A stretch of DNA of 64,000 bases from Zeaxanthinibacter sp. PT1 (GTDB lineage: Bacteria > Bacteroidota > Bacteroidia > Flavobacteriales > Flavobacteriaceae), in the NCBI RefSeq assembly GCF_028464225.1, contig NZ_JAQPCN010000001.1:620001-684000 (forward strand), read 5' to 3'. How positions within the stretch are numbered: position 1 is the stretch's first letter; each line of letters begins with the position of its first letter. Of the stretch, positions 17,594 through 26,768 are shown one piece after another. The position numbers and the translations under genes were made by a program. The notes beneath the pieces were generated by a model. The model saw only the letters and a program-made list of their open reading frames with translations, was not told the origin of the DNA and searched no databases.

Positions 17594-18301
17594 CTAGACC
17601 ATCAACCTTTCTAATCGATCTTTGGTAGCTTCCCAATTTGGATATACTTCAGAAAGAAGTTCAAAAAAGGCAGGACTATGGTTGAGGTATTTCAAATGAC
17701 AAAGTTCATGTACGATCACATATTCAATGCATTTTTTAGGCGCTTTAATCAATTCCAAGTTAAGATGTATTCTTCCGTTTTTATCACAGCTCCCCCAGCG
17801 TTTATCCATCCAGCGGTATACCAAATCAGGTTTCTTTCCATATAATTTCTCTGCTAGATGTGCTTTCTCTTCTAATAAATTGTGAAAGTGATAATCTGCT
17901 TTCATCTTATACCAGGCTTTTAGGATTCGCTTTACAACATCCTTATTTTCCGGGTTCTTAGCATAAACATGAAAATACCCCCCACTTAATCTGACACACT
18001 GTGAAGTTCTTTTATGTATTTTAAGCCGGTACTGTCTACCCAAATATAAATGCGTTTCCCCACTCACATATTTCCTGGGAGGGGTGAGCGGGTGAAATGA
18101 CAGAAAGAAATCCTGTTGGCGAAGAATCCAGCTGGCCTTTTTTTGGACTTTTTCTTTAATTTTTTTAAGGGCACTCCCCTCAGGCGCAATCACTTTGACC
18201 GACTTATCCGGATGCACTTGAATACCCAATGTCTTTCGGTTTGCAAAATCTAATTGAAACTTAATTATCGTGTTCCCGTATTGAATGCTCTGCTCTGACA
18301 T
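17594..18301 (-). CDS. YgjP/SprT-type metallopeptidase linked to type I restriction
   Basis: The 235-residue protein is a YgjP-like M48-related metallopeptidase: VIVHELCHLKYLNHSPAFF provides the HExxH zinc site and the downstream ligand region, preceded by RWMDKRWGSCDKNG, a signature of this family. Its start abuts the hsdR stop, so it is the last gene of the type I restriction operon. YgjP-like genes recur beside hsdR in many bacteria, and a role in controlling HsdR turnover is a reasonable guess but not demonstrated here. No signal peptide, so cytoplasmic. Confidence 0.88.
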   Translation of the reverse strand: MSEQSIQYGNTIIKFQLDFANRKTLGIQVHPDKSVKVIAPEGSALKKIKEKVQKKASWILRQQDFFLSFHPLTPPRKYVSGETHLYLGRQYRLKIHKRTSQCVRLSGGYFHVYAKNPENKDVVKRILKAWYKMKADYHFHNLLEEKAHLAEKLYGKKPDLVYRWMDKRWGSCDKNGRIHLNLELIKAPKKCIEYVIVHELCHLKYLNHSPAFFELLSEVYPNWEATKDRLERLMV

Positions 18302-21300
18302 CTACTGAAATTTACGAACCGCTACCTTCAAACAATCATCTACTAACTTATCGATAACCTCCCATTTGACATCCAGTCGATGTTCTTTTAATAGTTCGTA
18401 TACGCGATCTCCGGCATCAATGGTGATTTCCCCTAAAATTCCTTTGTTGGGCTCATCCCAACCAACAATCATACTCCCATTCTGGCGTGCCTTTTTTAAT
18501 ATTACTTCTTCCACGGTAAGACTTACCTTTTCATGTAGATCAGTTTTTAAGAGATCAGGCTCATCAAAGGCATCTTTACTAAAATTATAGAAGGCAAGTG
18601 CTGCCTCCTTTCCTTTTAGAGCTTCAGGGGCATCGTCTGAGCGGCCATGGTGAAATTTTTCTTCTAATTGACGGGCACGTTTAAGATACTCTGCCTCTTC
18701 TATACGCTTTTGGTGGTAGGCCTCAATAGTTTCCTTAATGAGTTGGGATAGCTTCTTATAATAAATCGGGTCGTCCTCCATTTTCATGGAAATTGCCTTT
18801 ATGGTTCTACTTGCTATATGATCTGCCTTAGCAGCTTTACCAACGACTTTCTCCACTTCGGCTTCCCTCGCCTCTTTATTAAATATATCTACTTGCCCTG
18901 TGATTTTCAGAACATCTCCTTCTGTAGATATATGATTATTAATGAGTTTTTGAATTTGAGGCTCAAATTCTTTATAGGACAGATCATCATTATATCGCCG
19001 TTTAACATCTACCCGCAGCTTTAAGAAGAATCGTGCGTCTTTTTTATATCTATCAATTTTATCCTGAGGAGTATTTGTCACATATTCTACCGAAGCCAAG
19101 GCTACTTTCAAAAGCCTTGAATATGCACTTAACTTTTCATAAAATCTATTACGAATATCTTCGGGAGCCAAGTACTCCTCATAAGCAGTTGCCTCAAGGT
19201 TCCGACCTTTTAAGGATGCAAATACATCCCAAAGTTCACTGTGGGCCTGGGGAAGCTGGTCCGTAATTTCAGACACCTTGGTCAGCGTACCTTCGAGTTC
19301 TTCTTCCTCAAAGCCTGCCAACCCACTATATGTACTCAAGGCACTGTCCAGATTTTCTAGATTGCCGTAATAATCAATAATGTATCCGTAATCTTTTCCA
19401 GGATAAACCCGATTTACACGGGCGATTGCTTGGAGTAAGGTGTGTTCTTTTAAGGAACGGCAAAGATATAGTATGGTGTTTCTAGGTGCATCAAATCCAG
19501 TTAAAAGCTTAGCCACTACAATGATAATTTCTGGATGCTCCCGCTTTTTAAAATTTGAAATCACATTTTTCTCAAATTTCTCAAGATCACCATACTTATC
19601 AATCATGGCCTCAAAGTATTCATCTTCTAAACGCTTATCCTCATTTACATTATAAAAACCATCTTCAGTTCCCTCTCGTTGATCGGATCGGGTTACAATG
19701 ACTTCCGAGCTGACTAGGCCAATTTCATCCAGATGTTTTTTATACCGTAGCGCAGCCTTAATAGAAGGTGCTACAAGCTGGGCCTTGGGTTTGTAGGCAT
19801 CGCCTTCTGTTTGAAAGAAATCTTTATAGTGCTCCGATATATCCCAGGCTCTGGCATATATGATTTTTTCGGTCTTATTCAGCTCATTAACCGTATTCAC
19901 TTTTCGCTTGAGATTAGCCTTCCCGTACTCACTCAAGGGTTCTGCCAGTTTATCGAAGTATCGGTTAATCGGATCTTCATCTACGGTCATCTTATTATGG
20001 CGCCCTTCATATAAAAGCGGTACCACCGCACCGTCTTCCACTGCATCTTTCACCGTGTAGGGTATGCCAATATATCCCCCGAACTTTTGTGCAGTGCTTT
20101 TTTCCTTTTTCATCAATGGCGTACCGGTAAAAGCCAGAAAACATGCATTGGGGAAGACCCGCCTCATACTCACATTAAAACTGCCGTACTGAGTCCGATG
20201 GCCTTCATCTACTAGCACAAATATATCCGCCGATAAAAAAGGTTGCTTACACTGGTTTACTGCAGCTTCAAATTTGTTTATAATCGTGGTAATTATAGCA
20301 TCACTTTTATCTTGCAATAGCTCAGTTAGATGCTTCCCGGTTTTAGCCTGCTTAACTTCTTTCTGACATTTTTTAAAAGTATCTGAAATTTGATCGTCCA
20401 GATCAATACGATCAGTTACTAGTAAAATTTTGGGATTAGTTATCTCTTTGCTTGTGGCTAATAATTGTGCAAGCATTACCATTGTTAAAGATTTACCACT
20501 TCCCTGAGTATGCCAAATCACGCCCCCCTCTCTTTTCCCAGAATTGTTAAAACCGGAAACTCGCTCAAGCGTTTCCCCAACTGCGAAGTATTGTTGATAG
20601 CGTGCGATTTTTTTAATCCCGGCATCATAAACAATGAAATTTCGCATCAAGTCCAACAAGCGCTCAGGACGACATAAGGAATACAAGAGTTCGTCTTGTT
20701 TGGTGACTGTTCGCTCTTCCTGTTCTAAACCGTCAAAATACCTTTTGGCATAATGAAAGCCGAAAGTACGATCTGAAAATAGCTTTCTTTTCTGTTCTTC
20801 ACTAAGCGGCTGATTTTTAATTTCGGTTATTTCATAGGAGAAATCTTCTTCCTCAGTTTCATTTCTAAACTGTTCTTTCCATTTAGCCCAAAATTCCTTG
20901 CTGGTCCCGGTGGTCCCGTAGCTCCCATCGTTGGTTGCAATGGAAAGGAGTAAATTGGAATAATGGTATAGAGAACGAATACCGTCCTTACTAAAATTGC
21001 GAAGGTGCTGTTCTACGGCCAATTCGGTGGGAGACTTGGTCCCTCTCAAAGCCGGACTTTTACATTCAATTACCACCATAGGGATACCATTGACGAACAA
21101 AATAATATCCGGGCGATAGGTATCCGATCTTCCTTCCCTTAAAACACTAAATTCTTCGGAAACATGATAGGTATTATTTTCGGGGTTTTCCCAATCCACA
21201 TATTGAAGGGTATGACTCTTTTTATCCCCATGAATACTTTGCTCCATTGCCTTGCCAAGGGTGATCAGATCATAAAAGGCAGCATTGGCATAAAGAAAAC

Positions 21301-21565
21301 CTTCTTGAATTGGGAGATCTTTTAAGGCAAGCACAGCAGAATTAATGTTAGATTCTGAAAATTTATATTCCCGGCCTTTTCTGGATATAACATTCATCTC
21401 CCTTAGCTGCTTTTTCAGGATTGGCTCTAGAAGCACTTGCGACTTCTTCCCGCCACGAAGCTCCAGAGCTTCGTTTGGTGTTAGATAAGTGTACCCGAGA
21501 TTAATTAAAAACTGCAGGGCCGGAACCTGAGAGATGTGGTCTTCTCTAAACGATGGTGTATACAT
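18302..21565 (-). CDS. hsdR: Type I restriction enzyme R subunit
   Basis: The 1087-residue protein has the HsdR layout. The N-terminal nuclease has RPD at 151-153 and ECK at 167-169. The SF2 motor has Walker A HTQGSGKS at about 352-359 and DEGH at 453-456, and the helicase continues with FTGTPL and later ARVNRVYPG. The helical C-terminus contacts the methylase core. HsdR translocates DNA and cuts it when the HsdMS complex meets an unmethylated site. It is separated from the M and S genes by an unusual RecQ-like helicase gene that ends 3 bases before its ATG. It is intact. Confidence 0.95.
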   Translation of the reverse strand: MYTPSFREDHISQVPALQFLINLGYTYLTPNEALELRGGKKSQVLLEPILKKQLREMNVISRKGREYKFSESNINSAVLALKDLPIQEGFLYANAAFYDLITLGKAMEQSIHGDKKSHTLQYVDWENPENNTYHVSEEFSVLREGRSDTYRPDIILFVNGIPMVVIECKSPALRGTKSPTELAVEQHLRNFSKDGIRSLYHYSNLLLSIATNDGSYGTTGTSKEFWAKWKEQFRNETEEEDFSYEITEIKNQPLSEEQKRKLFSDRTFGFHYAKRYFDGLEQEERTVTKQDELLYSLCRPERLLDLMRNFIVYDAGIKKIARYQQYFAVGETLERVSGFNNSGKREGGVIWHTQGSGKSLTMVMLAQLLATSKEITNPKILLVTDRIDLDDQISDTFKKCQKEVKQAKTGKHLTELLQDKSDAIITTIINKFEAAVNQCKQPFLSADIFVLVDEGHRTQYGSFNVSMRRVFPNACFLAFTGTPLMKKEKSTAQKFGGYIGIPYTVKDAVEDGAVVPLLYEGRHNKMTVDEDPINRYFDKLAEPLSEYGKANLKRKVNTVNELNKTEKIIYARAWDISEHYKDFFQTEGDAYKPKAQLVAPSIKAALRYKKHLDEIGLVSSEVIVTRSDQREGTEDGFYNVNEDKRLEDEYFEAMIDKYGDLEKFEKNVISNFKKREHPEIIIVVAKLLTGFDAPRNTILYLCRSLKEHTLLQAIARVNRVYPGKDYGYIIDYYGNLENLDSALSTYSGLAGFEEEELEGTLTKVSEITDQLPQAHSELWDVFASLKGRNLEATAYEEYLAPEDIRNRFYEKLSAYSRLLKVALASVEYVTNTPQDKIDRYKKDARFFLKLRVDVKRRYNDDLSYKEFEPQIQKLINNHISTEGDVLKITGQVDIFNKEAREAEVEKVVGKAAKADHIASRTIKAISMKMEDDPIYYKKLSQLIKETIEAYHQKRIEEAEYLKRARQLEEKFHHGRSDDAPEALKGKEAALAFYNFSKDAFDEPDLLKTDLHEKVSLTVEEVILKKARQNGSMIVGWDEPNKGILGEITIDAGDRVYELLKEHRLDVKWEVIDKLVDDCLKVAVRKFQ

Positions 21566-21568
21566 AAT

Positions 21569-24500
21569 CTAAACTTTAAGCCCTAAAAAGTATTCTTCAA
21601 TAAAATCCCAACGTTCTTCTGAAGTCATTTCTGTACCAAAGAACTCATGCATAAGCTGCACTCCGGTCAAATGACGCTGATAGATATCTTCAAGCAATTC
21701 ATTCTGATAATTGCCATAGGCCTCGGAACGCAGGCGGAAAGGATCATTAATACGTACATAAATTCTCGGATTTTCGCCTCCGGAAACTTCATAAGACCCA
21801 AGATCTAGTATTTCCAGAATCTGACCGATTTTCACATAGAGGTACTTTTGCGCCGAGTCTTTAGTGAGGTACTTAGTGACATGTTGCCTGGACTGGAAGG
21901 TCGAATTTATTTTACGCCTCAGTTGGCTTTCAAGCCACTTCCAGGCCCCATTAACTACCCGGTACTGGAATTCGTTTTTGTCTTTGTCTCTTTTTACCTG
22001 TAAGAAATTCGCTTCCGGGCGAACATCATCCAGTCGGAGATTGGGGTTGCTGCCACGCTTCTGACTGAATAAGGGGAGGATATAGTCGGCCAGCCGTTCG
22101 GCTTCATCTTTACCCATACCTCCTGAAACCAGCTGAAAGATGAAATCTTTTTTAGTGAAAAACCCCTCAAGATTAAAGAAAGCCCTGGAAAACTGAAGGA
22201 AGTACTCCTTGATTCGGGAGACCGTTAAACCTCCACTCTGGTTTATTGTTAGTTCAACCTTAAGTTTCGGTTTCAGGGTGAAATTTTCATAAAGCTCTTC
22301 TTTGAAAAAATTTCGTTTAATGATTCCGAATGACTTATCACTGAAACGCTCTTCCCAGATTTGATCCAGTTCCAGCTGTAGGATTAGTTTTTTCTTTTCT
22401 TTAAGGGGCGGATAGGGAATAACCCTGTAGCAATCCCTGGGCATTGCAGCCTGAAGGGCAGGAAAATCATCTTCCGAAATGCTGGCAAATACCCTGGCAA
22501 ACAGGTTTTTCGGCCGGGCTATTAAAACGGGAATCCTGCTGTATTTCGCATTCAAGTCCTTTTCCAGCAACATCAAAGCATTTTTAACTTCATTCTGTAA
22601 ACGATCCGGTTCATCCTCATTGAAAATATGGGCAAAGTCGTCTGCAGAAAGCAGCATGTTCTGTTTCCTGGAATCGTCATAGAGGGCGATCAGCCGTCTC
22701 ATAACTTCCCGTAATTGCCAGTTGTGGGTGCGGTTGAGGCCGTGAAGCACATTGATAAACTGAAAATCCCGCTGACTGTAATCTACCATGGCGGTTCCAC
22801 TCAAACCGCGTTTACGGGCAAGGCGACCAATTTCCTGAATATAATCCGTTAACAGACCGGTGGGAGCAAGGTGATAAATTTGGGTGATGTCATCTATATC
22901 CACACCCATCCCGAAGGCCTTAGTGGATACCATGGTGACCACTTCCTCTTCTTTAAAAACCCGGTAGGATTCTTCCTTGCGATCCCGGTCTAATCTTCCG
23001 TGGTAGGGGTGAGGGTGCAAGTCTTTTTTAGCGGCTTCGCGGATGATTTCAGAGACATGATTGGTGTAAGGGCAGTACACAATGGTCTTTTTACCGGCCG
23101 CTTCAAATTCTCCGATTCGCTCTGCTGCAAGTCGTACTTTCTGAGTCTGAAGATTCCCGGTGATTTCCCGTTGCCGGATGTCGAATTCAATATCATCACG
23201 GCGCGCATACCCGATATATTTTTTTGCGGAACGGATCTGCAGACTTTTAATGGTTTCAAAAACCACATCATGACGATCACCATAGGGAGCGGTGGCAGTC
23301 AGGGCCATGACTACAAATTTTAAAGGGTTGCCATTGGCGTCCTGACCATACTTGCGGATACGGCTGATATGGTATCCGAGATACCAGTAATCTACCCGGA
23401 AATCACGCCCCCAGGTGGTTACGGTATGGGCTTCATCCACGATATATAATCCCAATTTTCGGTCACCCAGAAAATGACTGATATCATAGGAGAGTAGTAA
23501 CTCGGGTGCCAGGTAAAGCAAATCTATTTCTCCCTGCTGAATACTGTCCAGTACTTCTTCCCTCTGAATTATGGTAATGTCGGAGTTAATATAAGCCACC
23601 TTCTGATAACCGGCCTTGTTCTTCAATTGTTCCACCTGATCTACCATGAGGGCTTTCAGCGGGGTAACCACAATACTTAGAGCTCCGTATTTTTCTCCGA
23701 TATACATGGCCGGCATCTGGAATAACAAAGATTTCCCGGCACCAGTGGGCGCAGTGAGAAAGATATCCTGCATCTGCTGCTCCCGAAGATTTCCATTTTC
23801 ATATTCCTCTATGGCTGCTTCTACAATTTCGGCCTGACTGATTTCAATGGTTTCTTTGGATATATCCGGATCCGCATACACTTTAAGGCTGCGGAAAGAG
23901 TCACTGTTCCAGTGTTTTTTAAGTAATGCATTTAATTCCGGACGGGAGGCTTTGGTAAGGTCGTAGGTAAGTCGGGAAAGCCGGGTGGCAATACCCAGTT
24001 TCTTCAGATAATCCAGAATCAGGCCCAGTTGCTCCTTAGCACCGGCATCAACCTTGGTGGCATTATCTACCAGAAGGTGCACCTCTTCCGGAGACGAGGA
24101 GCGAATCTTCTCCAGCTGATGCATATAATCCCGGGCATCGTAGTTAAATATGAAATGTGAATCGTTGATTTCAGACTCGGGCAGGGTTGGCAGTGATTTA
24201 TATTCCCATGGTTGTGGTTCAAAAACTGAGATTACTTCCGCCTTGTCCAGCAACTCCCCATCTCTGTATTGCACAAAGGTGTAACCATTAATATGCAGGG
24301 TGGAAGCAATAAGCTGTTGATATTCCGCCTCTTCTATATTTTCGCCTTTTTCTGCCTCCTCTTCCAGATTAGGAAGTTCCAGATCCAGGTTATTAAAGGC
24401 AAACTGGTGAACGCTGAAATCCAGAATTTTTATCTTCTTTTTCTTCAGGACAAAGGGCGGAATCTCTTCAAGGGCCAGGATCAGGGCTTCGTAAGAAATG

Positions 24501-24724
24501 AGGCCTCCTGAATCCTGCATAAATTTTTCCAGAAGTAACTCCTTGCTCTCATCAGAGAAGAGAACTTCGCTTTGAATTATGCCCTCCTTCCAGAAATCAT
24601 AATCCAGAAATTCCCCGGCCATTGAATCCGGAAGATCTGATAAGCGAATACCTTTCAGGGTTACTATCGTATCAGCGGAAGTATGTATTTTAAGTTGTTC
24701 CTCTATTAATTGAGTGATTGACAT
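21569..24724 (-). CDS. RecQ-like DEAH helicase embedded in the type I restriction operon
   Basis: The central motor is RecQ-like: Walker A TAPTGAGKS near 324-332, VDEAHTVTTWGRDFRVDYW (the RecQ DEAH plus aromatic-rich loop) near 429-447, ALTATAP, then STKAFGMGVDIDD and QEIGRLARKRG. The first ~310 residues and the last ~350 match no RecQ RQC/HRDC layout that I recognise, so this is a large (1051-residue) variant. It is not a canonical type I subunit. It lies between the small gene after hsdS and hsdR, 3 bases before hsdR, so it is surely co-transcribed. A role in unwinding or degrading restricted DNA, or an independent defence module, is inferred. Confidence 0.85.
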   Translation of the reverse strand: MSITQLIEEQLKIHTSADTIVTLKGIRLSDLPDSMAGEFLDYDFWKEGIIQSEVLFSDESKELLLEKFMQDSGGLISYEALILALEEIPPFVLKKKKIKILDFSVHQFAFNNLDLELPNLEEEAEKGENIEEAEYQQLIASTLHINGYTFVQYRDGELLDKAEVISVFEPQPWEYKSLPTLPESEINDSHFIFNYDARDYMHQLEKIRSSSPEEVHLLVDNATKVDAGAKEQLGLILDYLKKLGIATRLSRLTYDLTKASRPELNALLKKHWNSDSFRSLKVYADPDISKETIEISQAEIVEAAIEEYENGNLREQQMQDIFLTAPTGAGKSLLFQMPAMYIGEKYGALSIVVTPLKALMVDQVEQLKNKAGYQKVAYINSDITIIQREEVLDSIQQGEIDLLYLAPELLLSYDISHFLGDRKLGLYIVDEAHTVTTWGRDFRVDYWYLGYHISRIRKYGQDANGNPLKFVVMALTATAPYGDRHDVVFETIKSLQIRSAKKYIGYARRDDIEFDIRQREITGNLQTQKVRLAAERIGEFEAAGKKTIVYCPYTNHVSEIIREAAKKDLHPHPYHGRLDRDRKEESYRVFKEEEVVTMVSTKAFGMGVDIDDITQIYHLAPTGLLTDYIQEIGRLARKRGLSGTAMVDYSQRDFQFINVLHGLNRTHNWQLREVMRRLIALYDDSRKQNMLLSADDFAHIFNEDEPDRLQNEVKNALMLLEKDLNAKYSRIPVLIARPKNLFARVFASISEDDFPALQAAMPRDCYRVIPYPPLKEKKKLILQLELDQIWEERFSDKSFGIIKRNFFKEELYENFTLKPKLKVELTINQSGGLTVSRIKEYFLQFSRAFFNLEGFFTKKDFIFQLVSGGMGKDEAERLADYILPLFSQKRGSNPNLRLDDVRPEANFLQVKRDKDKNEFQYRVVNGAWKWLESQLRRKINSTFQSRQHVTKYLTKDSAQKYLYVKIGQILEILDLGSYEVSGGENPRIYVRINDPFRLRSEAYGNYQNELLEDIYQRHLTGVQLMHEFFGTEMTSEERWDFIEEYFLGLKV

Positions 24725-24790
24725 GGTGGTTAAAATTTAAATTAATTGTCAACGTATAGGGGAACGTTTTCTAGAAGTTTGCTTAGATAT

Positions 24791-25084
24791 TTAATTCAAA
24801 TGCTTTTCGGCAGCAACAGCAGCTTCATAGGCTAGTTTGTTTGGATATCGGGTAAGCGCAGTTATCCGGCCCTTTCCGCTTTCACCTACCTCTGAATTAA
24901 ATTCGAAAGTGACGTTTAGATATACCTCATTACATAGGTTCATATTGACGGTTACGTCTTTTAAAACGCTCAACTCACCCTTAGTTTTCTCGTAACATAT
25001 CGAATAAATGTTTTCCAGGTCCTTTTCAAATTCCCTTCGCTGGGCTGGACTCAGATTTTTAAGTATCTCGTATTCTTTCTTCAT
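24791..25084 (-). CDS. Small hypothetical protein in the type I operon (97 residues)
   Basis: It overlaps the end of hsdS by 4 bases (ATGA-type), so translation is coupled. The protein is charged and soluble (MKKEYEILKNLSPAQRREFE, then a predicted beta-rich half with NEVYLNVTFEFNSE). No domain was recognised. Its position between hsdS and the RecQ-like helicase suggests a partner of one of these, but this is inference. Confidence 0.7.
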   Translation of the reverse strand: MKKEYEILKNLSPAQRREFEKDLENIYSICYEKTKGELSVLKDVTVNMNLCNEVYLNVTFEFNSEVGESGKGRITALTRYPNKLAYEAAVAAEKHLN

Positions 25085-26367
25085 GATGTCTTTACACGGG
25101 TTTTTCCGGTTAACAGCTGTTGCATCAGGCCTTTTTTCTGTTCTTGCAGGAGCTCCAACGACTTGGCGTAATAATTGATTTCCTGATCAATCGTATTTAG
25201 TAGATCAGCTATTTTATCTTGCTCTTTAAGAGTGGGTATTGTTAATTTAAGATTAAAAAAATCTTTAATTCCAATATTGAGTAAACCATGAGCCCTACCA
25301 CCTTCTTGAGCAATTTTCATCAAATTTTTCACCAATAGCCCTCCTTCGAAATAATTAAGTAGAAAGTCCGAATTCACATTCTTTTTAAGAGAAAAGCATA
25401 TATAGAGCGTAGTAACCACAGCCTTATCTAAATGGTCAAGACGTTTAAAGGCTCCCATTGGATACCCTTTTGAATAACTTTTATTATATGCAAAATCACC
25501 GCGCTTTATTAAGTAGTACCCTGAAAGAGTTTTACTTGCTACGCGTTTATTAAAAAAGTCTTCTTGTCTGATAAACCCCCGCTGAGCGGATATAGTGACG
25601 ACGTTATCGTTAAGTTCTGTGTTCTTAGTAGTAATTCTTTCGGTGATTTCACCTAAAGTTATTTCCTCCCACTCCCCCTCAAACCCCGGCAGGCGTTTCT
25701 TCCCGGTGAGCAGTTGCTGCATCAGTCCTTTTTTTCGGACTTCAAGTTTCTCGATGAGCTGACTCACCTTGTCAATGGCTTCATCCCAGGTGGAGAGAAT
25801 CTCGGCGATTTTGCGTTGCTCGGGGAGGGGGGGGAGGGGGATTGTTATTTTTAATAAGTCTTTTGTGTATATCGCCGCCACGCTAGTAGTTCCAGTAGCT
25901 ATTCTTCTTAATATTCTTAGTGAATTATCGCTGTTTAGGCAATAATTCATAAAAAAACTATTCTCTACATGATGATTAAATGTTAGCCTAAGTAAATTGG
26001 AATTATATAAAGCATTTTTTAATTCATTCTTCCATATTGCTACCTTACCAACTAATTCAAGGGTGTTTCTAGTGTTGAAAAGTATATCTCCATATTTTAG
26101 AAAGTCTTCATGATTCACCGTTTGACTTTCATCTAAGTATTCTATTTTATCTGTAATAATATTTCCCCTACCTACGTTTCCCATCTTTATTAAGGGCGTG
26201 TCTGAAATTACATCTGTATTTGCATAATTTCCACCTAGACGATATTCTTCCAGAACTTCTTTAAGGGTAAATATTTCCCAATCATTAGGTATCCATCCCA
26301 TTTTGGTTTTTTTGAAGCCGTCTCTAGTTTCAGAATTCTCCTTATTTAGATTTATTACTTCCCTCAT
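25081..26367 (-). CDS. hsdS: Type I restriction specificity subunit, two-domain
   Basis: This is a full-length HsdS of 428 residues with two target-recognition domains, each followed by a conserved helical segment. The internal repeat is visible: LPPLPEQRKIAEIL with KKGLMQQLLTGK in the middle, and LKEQDKIADLLN with KKGLMQQLLTGK at the end. The first TRD starts at WIPNDWEIFTLKEV and the second at GEWEEITLGEI. HsdS sets the DNA sequence recognised for both methylation and cutting. It follows the 132-residue gene by 2 bases. Confidence 0.93.
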   Translation of the reverse strand: MREVINLNKENSETRDGFKKTKMGWIPNDWEIFTLKEVLEEYRLGGNYANTDVISDTPLIKMGNVGRGNIITDKIEYLDESQTVNHEDFLKYGDILFNTRNTLELVGKVAIWKNELKNALYNSNLLRLTFNHHVENSFFMNYCLNSDNSLRILRRIATGTTSVAAIYTKDLLKITIPLPPLPEQRKIAEILSTWDEAIDKVSQLIEKLEVRKKGLMQQLLTGKKRLPGFEGEWEEITLGEITERITTKNTELNDNVVTISAQRGFIRQEDFFNKRVASKTLSGYYLIKRGDFAYNKSYSKGYPMGAFKRLDHLDKAVVTTLYICFSLKKNVNSDFLLNYFEGGLLVKNLMKIAQEGGRAHGLLNIGIKDFFNLKLTIPTLKEQDKIADLLNTIDQEINYYAKSLELLQEQKKGLMQQLLTGKTRVKTS

Positions 26368-26369
26368 AA

Positions 26370-26768
26370 TTAATTAAACTTCTCTTGTACGTAGGACATC
26401 AATAATGAAAAATCAGAAAGACGTAAGCTTTCAGGAGTAGGTACTTTAACCCCTCCACCTAATTCCTCAATCGAAAAATGAATCTCGCCTAGTGCTGAGT
26501 TTGATAGGTGAATGGTTAATATGCATTTGTTTTCATTTTTAGTCAAATGAAAAAAATATCTTATATGAGTAAGTTCCTCATATTCATTTTTCTTCCGATA
26601 TTCTCTGAAGGTGTTATAGAGAGGGCGCGGAGAACCGCAATATGATTTATTGTTATTTTCAATCAGATATCCAGCAAACTCAACGCTTACGTTATTATAA
26701 CTGGCCAATTCTAATATCAAACCTTTAATTCTGGTATCAATCGCCAAAAAGTATTCTTCAAGATTCAT
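26370..26768 (-). CDS. Unknown protein between hsdM and hsdS (132 residues)
   Basis: The start overlaps the hsdM stop by 4 bases and its stop lies 2 bases before hsdS, so it is an integral operon member. The sequence is soluble and mixed alpha/beta (FREYRKKNEYEELTHIRYFF, then LSNSALGEIHFSIEELGG). No family was recognised. Genes inserted between hsdM and hsdS are often accessory regulators or anti-codon nuclease-type additions, but no toxin motif is seen here. Confidence 0.7.
   Translation of the reverse strand: MNLEEYFLAIDTRIKGLILELASYNNVSVEFAGYLIENNNKSYCGSPRPLYNTFREYRKKNEYEELTHIRYFFHLTKNENKCILTIHLSNSALGEIHFSIEELGGGVKVPTPESLRLSDFSLLMSYVQEKFN

Noticed and set aside
21569-24724. RecQ-like helicase as ZorD of a type I Zorya
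   Set aside because: ZorD is an SNF2-type protein; this motor has RecQ motifs (VDEAHTVTTWGRDFR) and lies in the hsd operon, not next to zorA-zorB.
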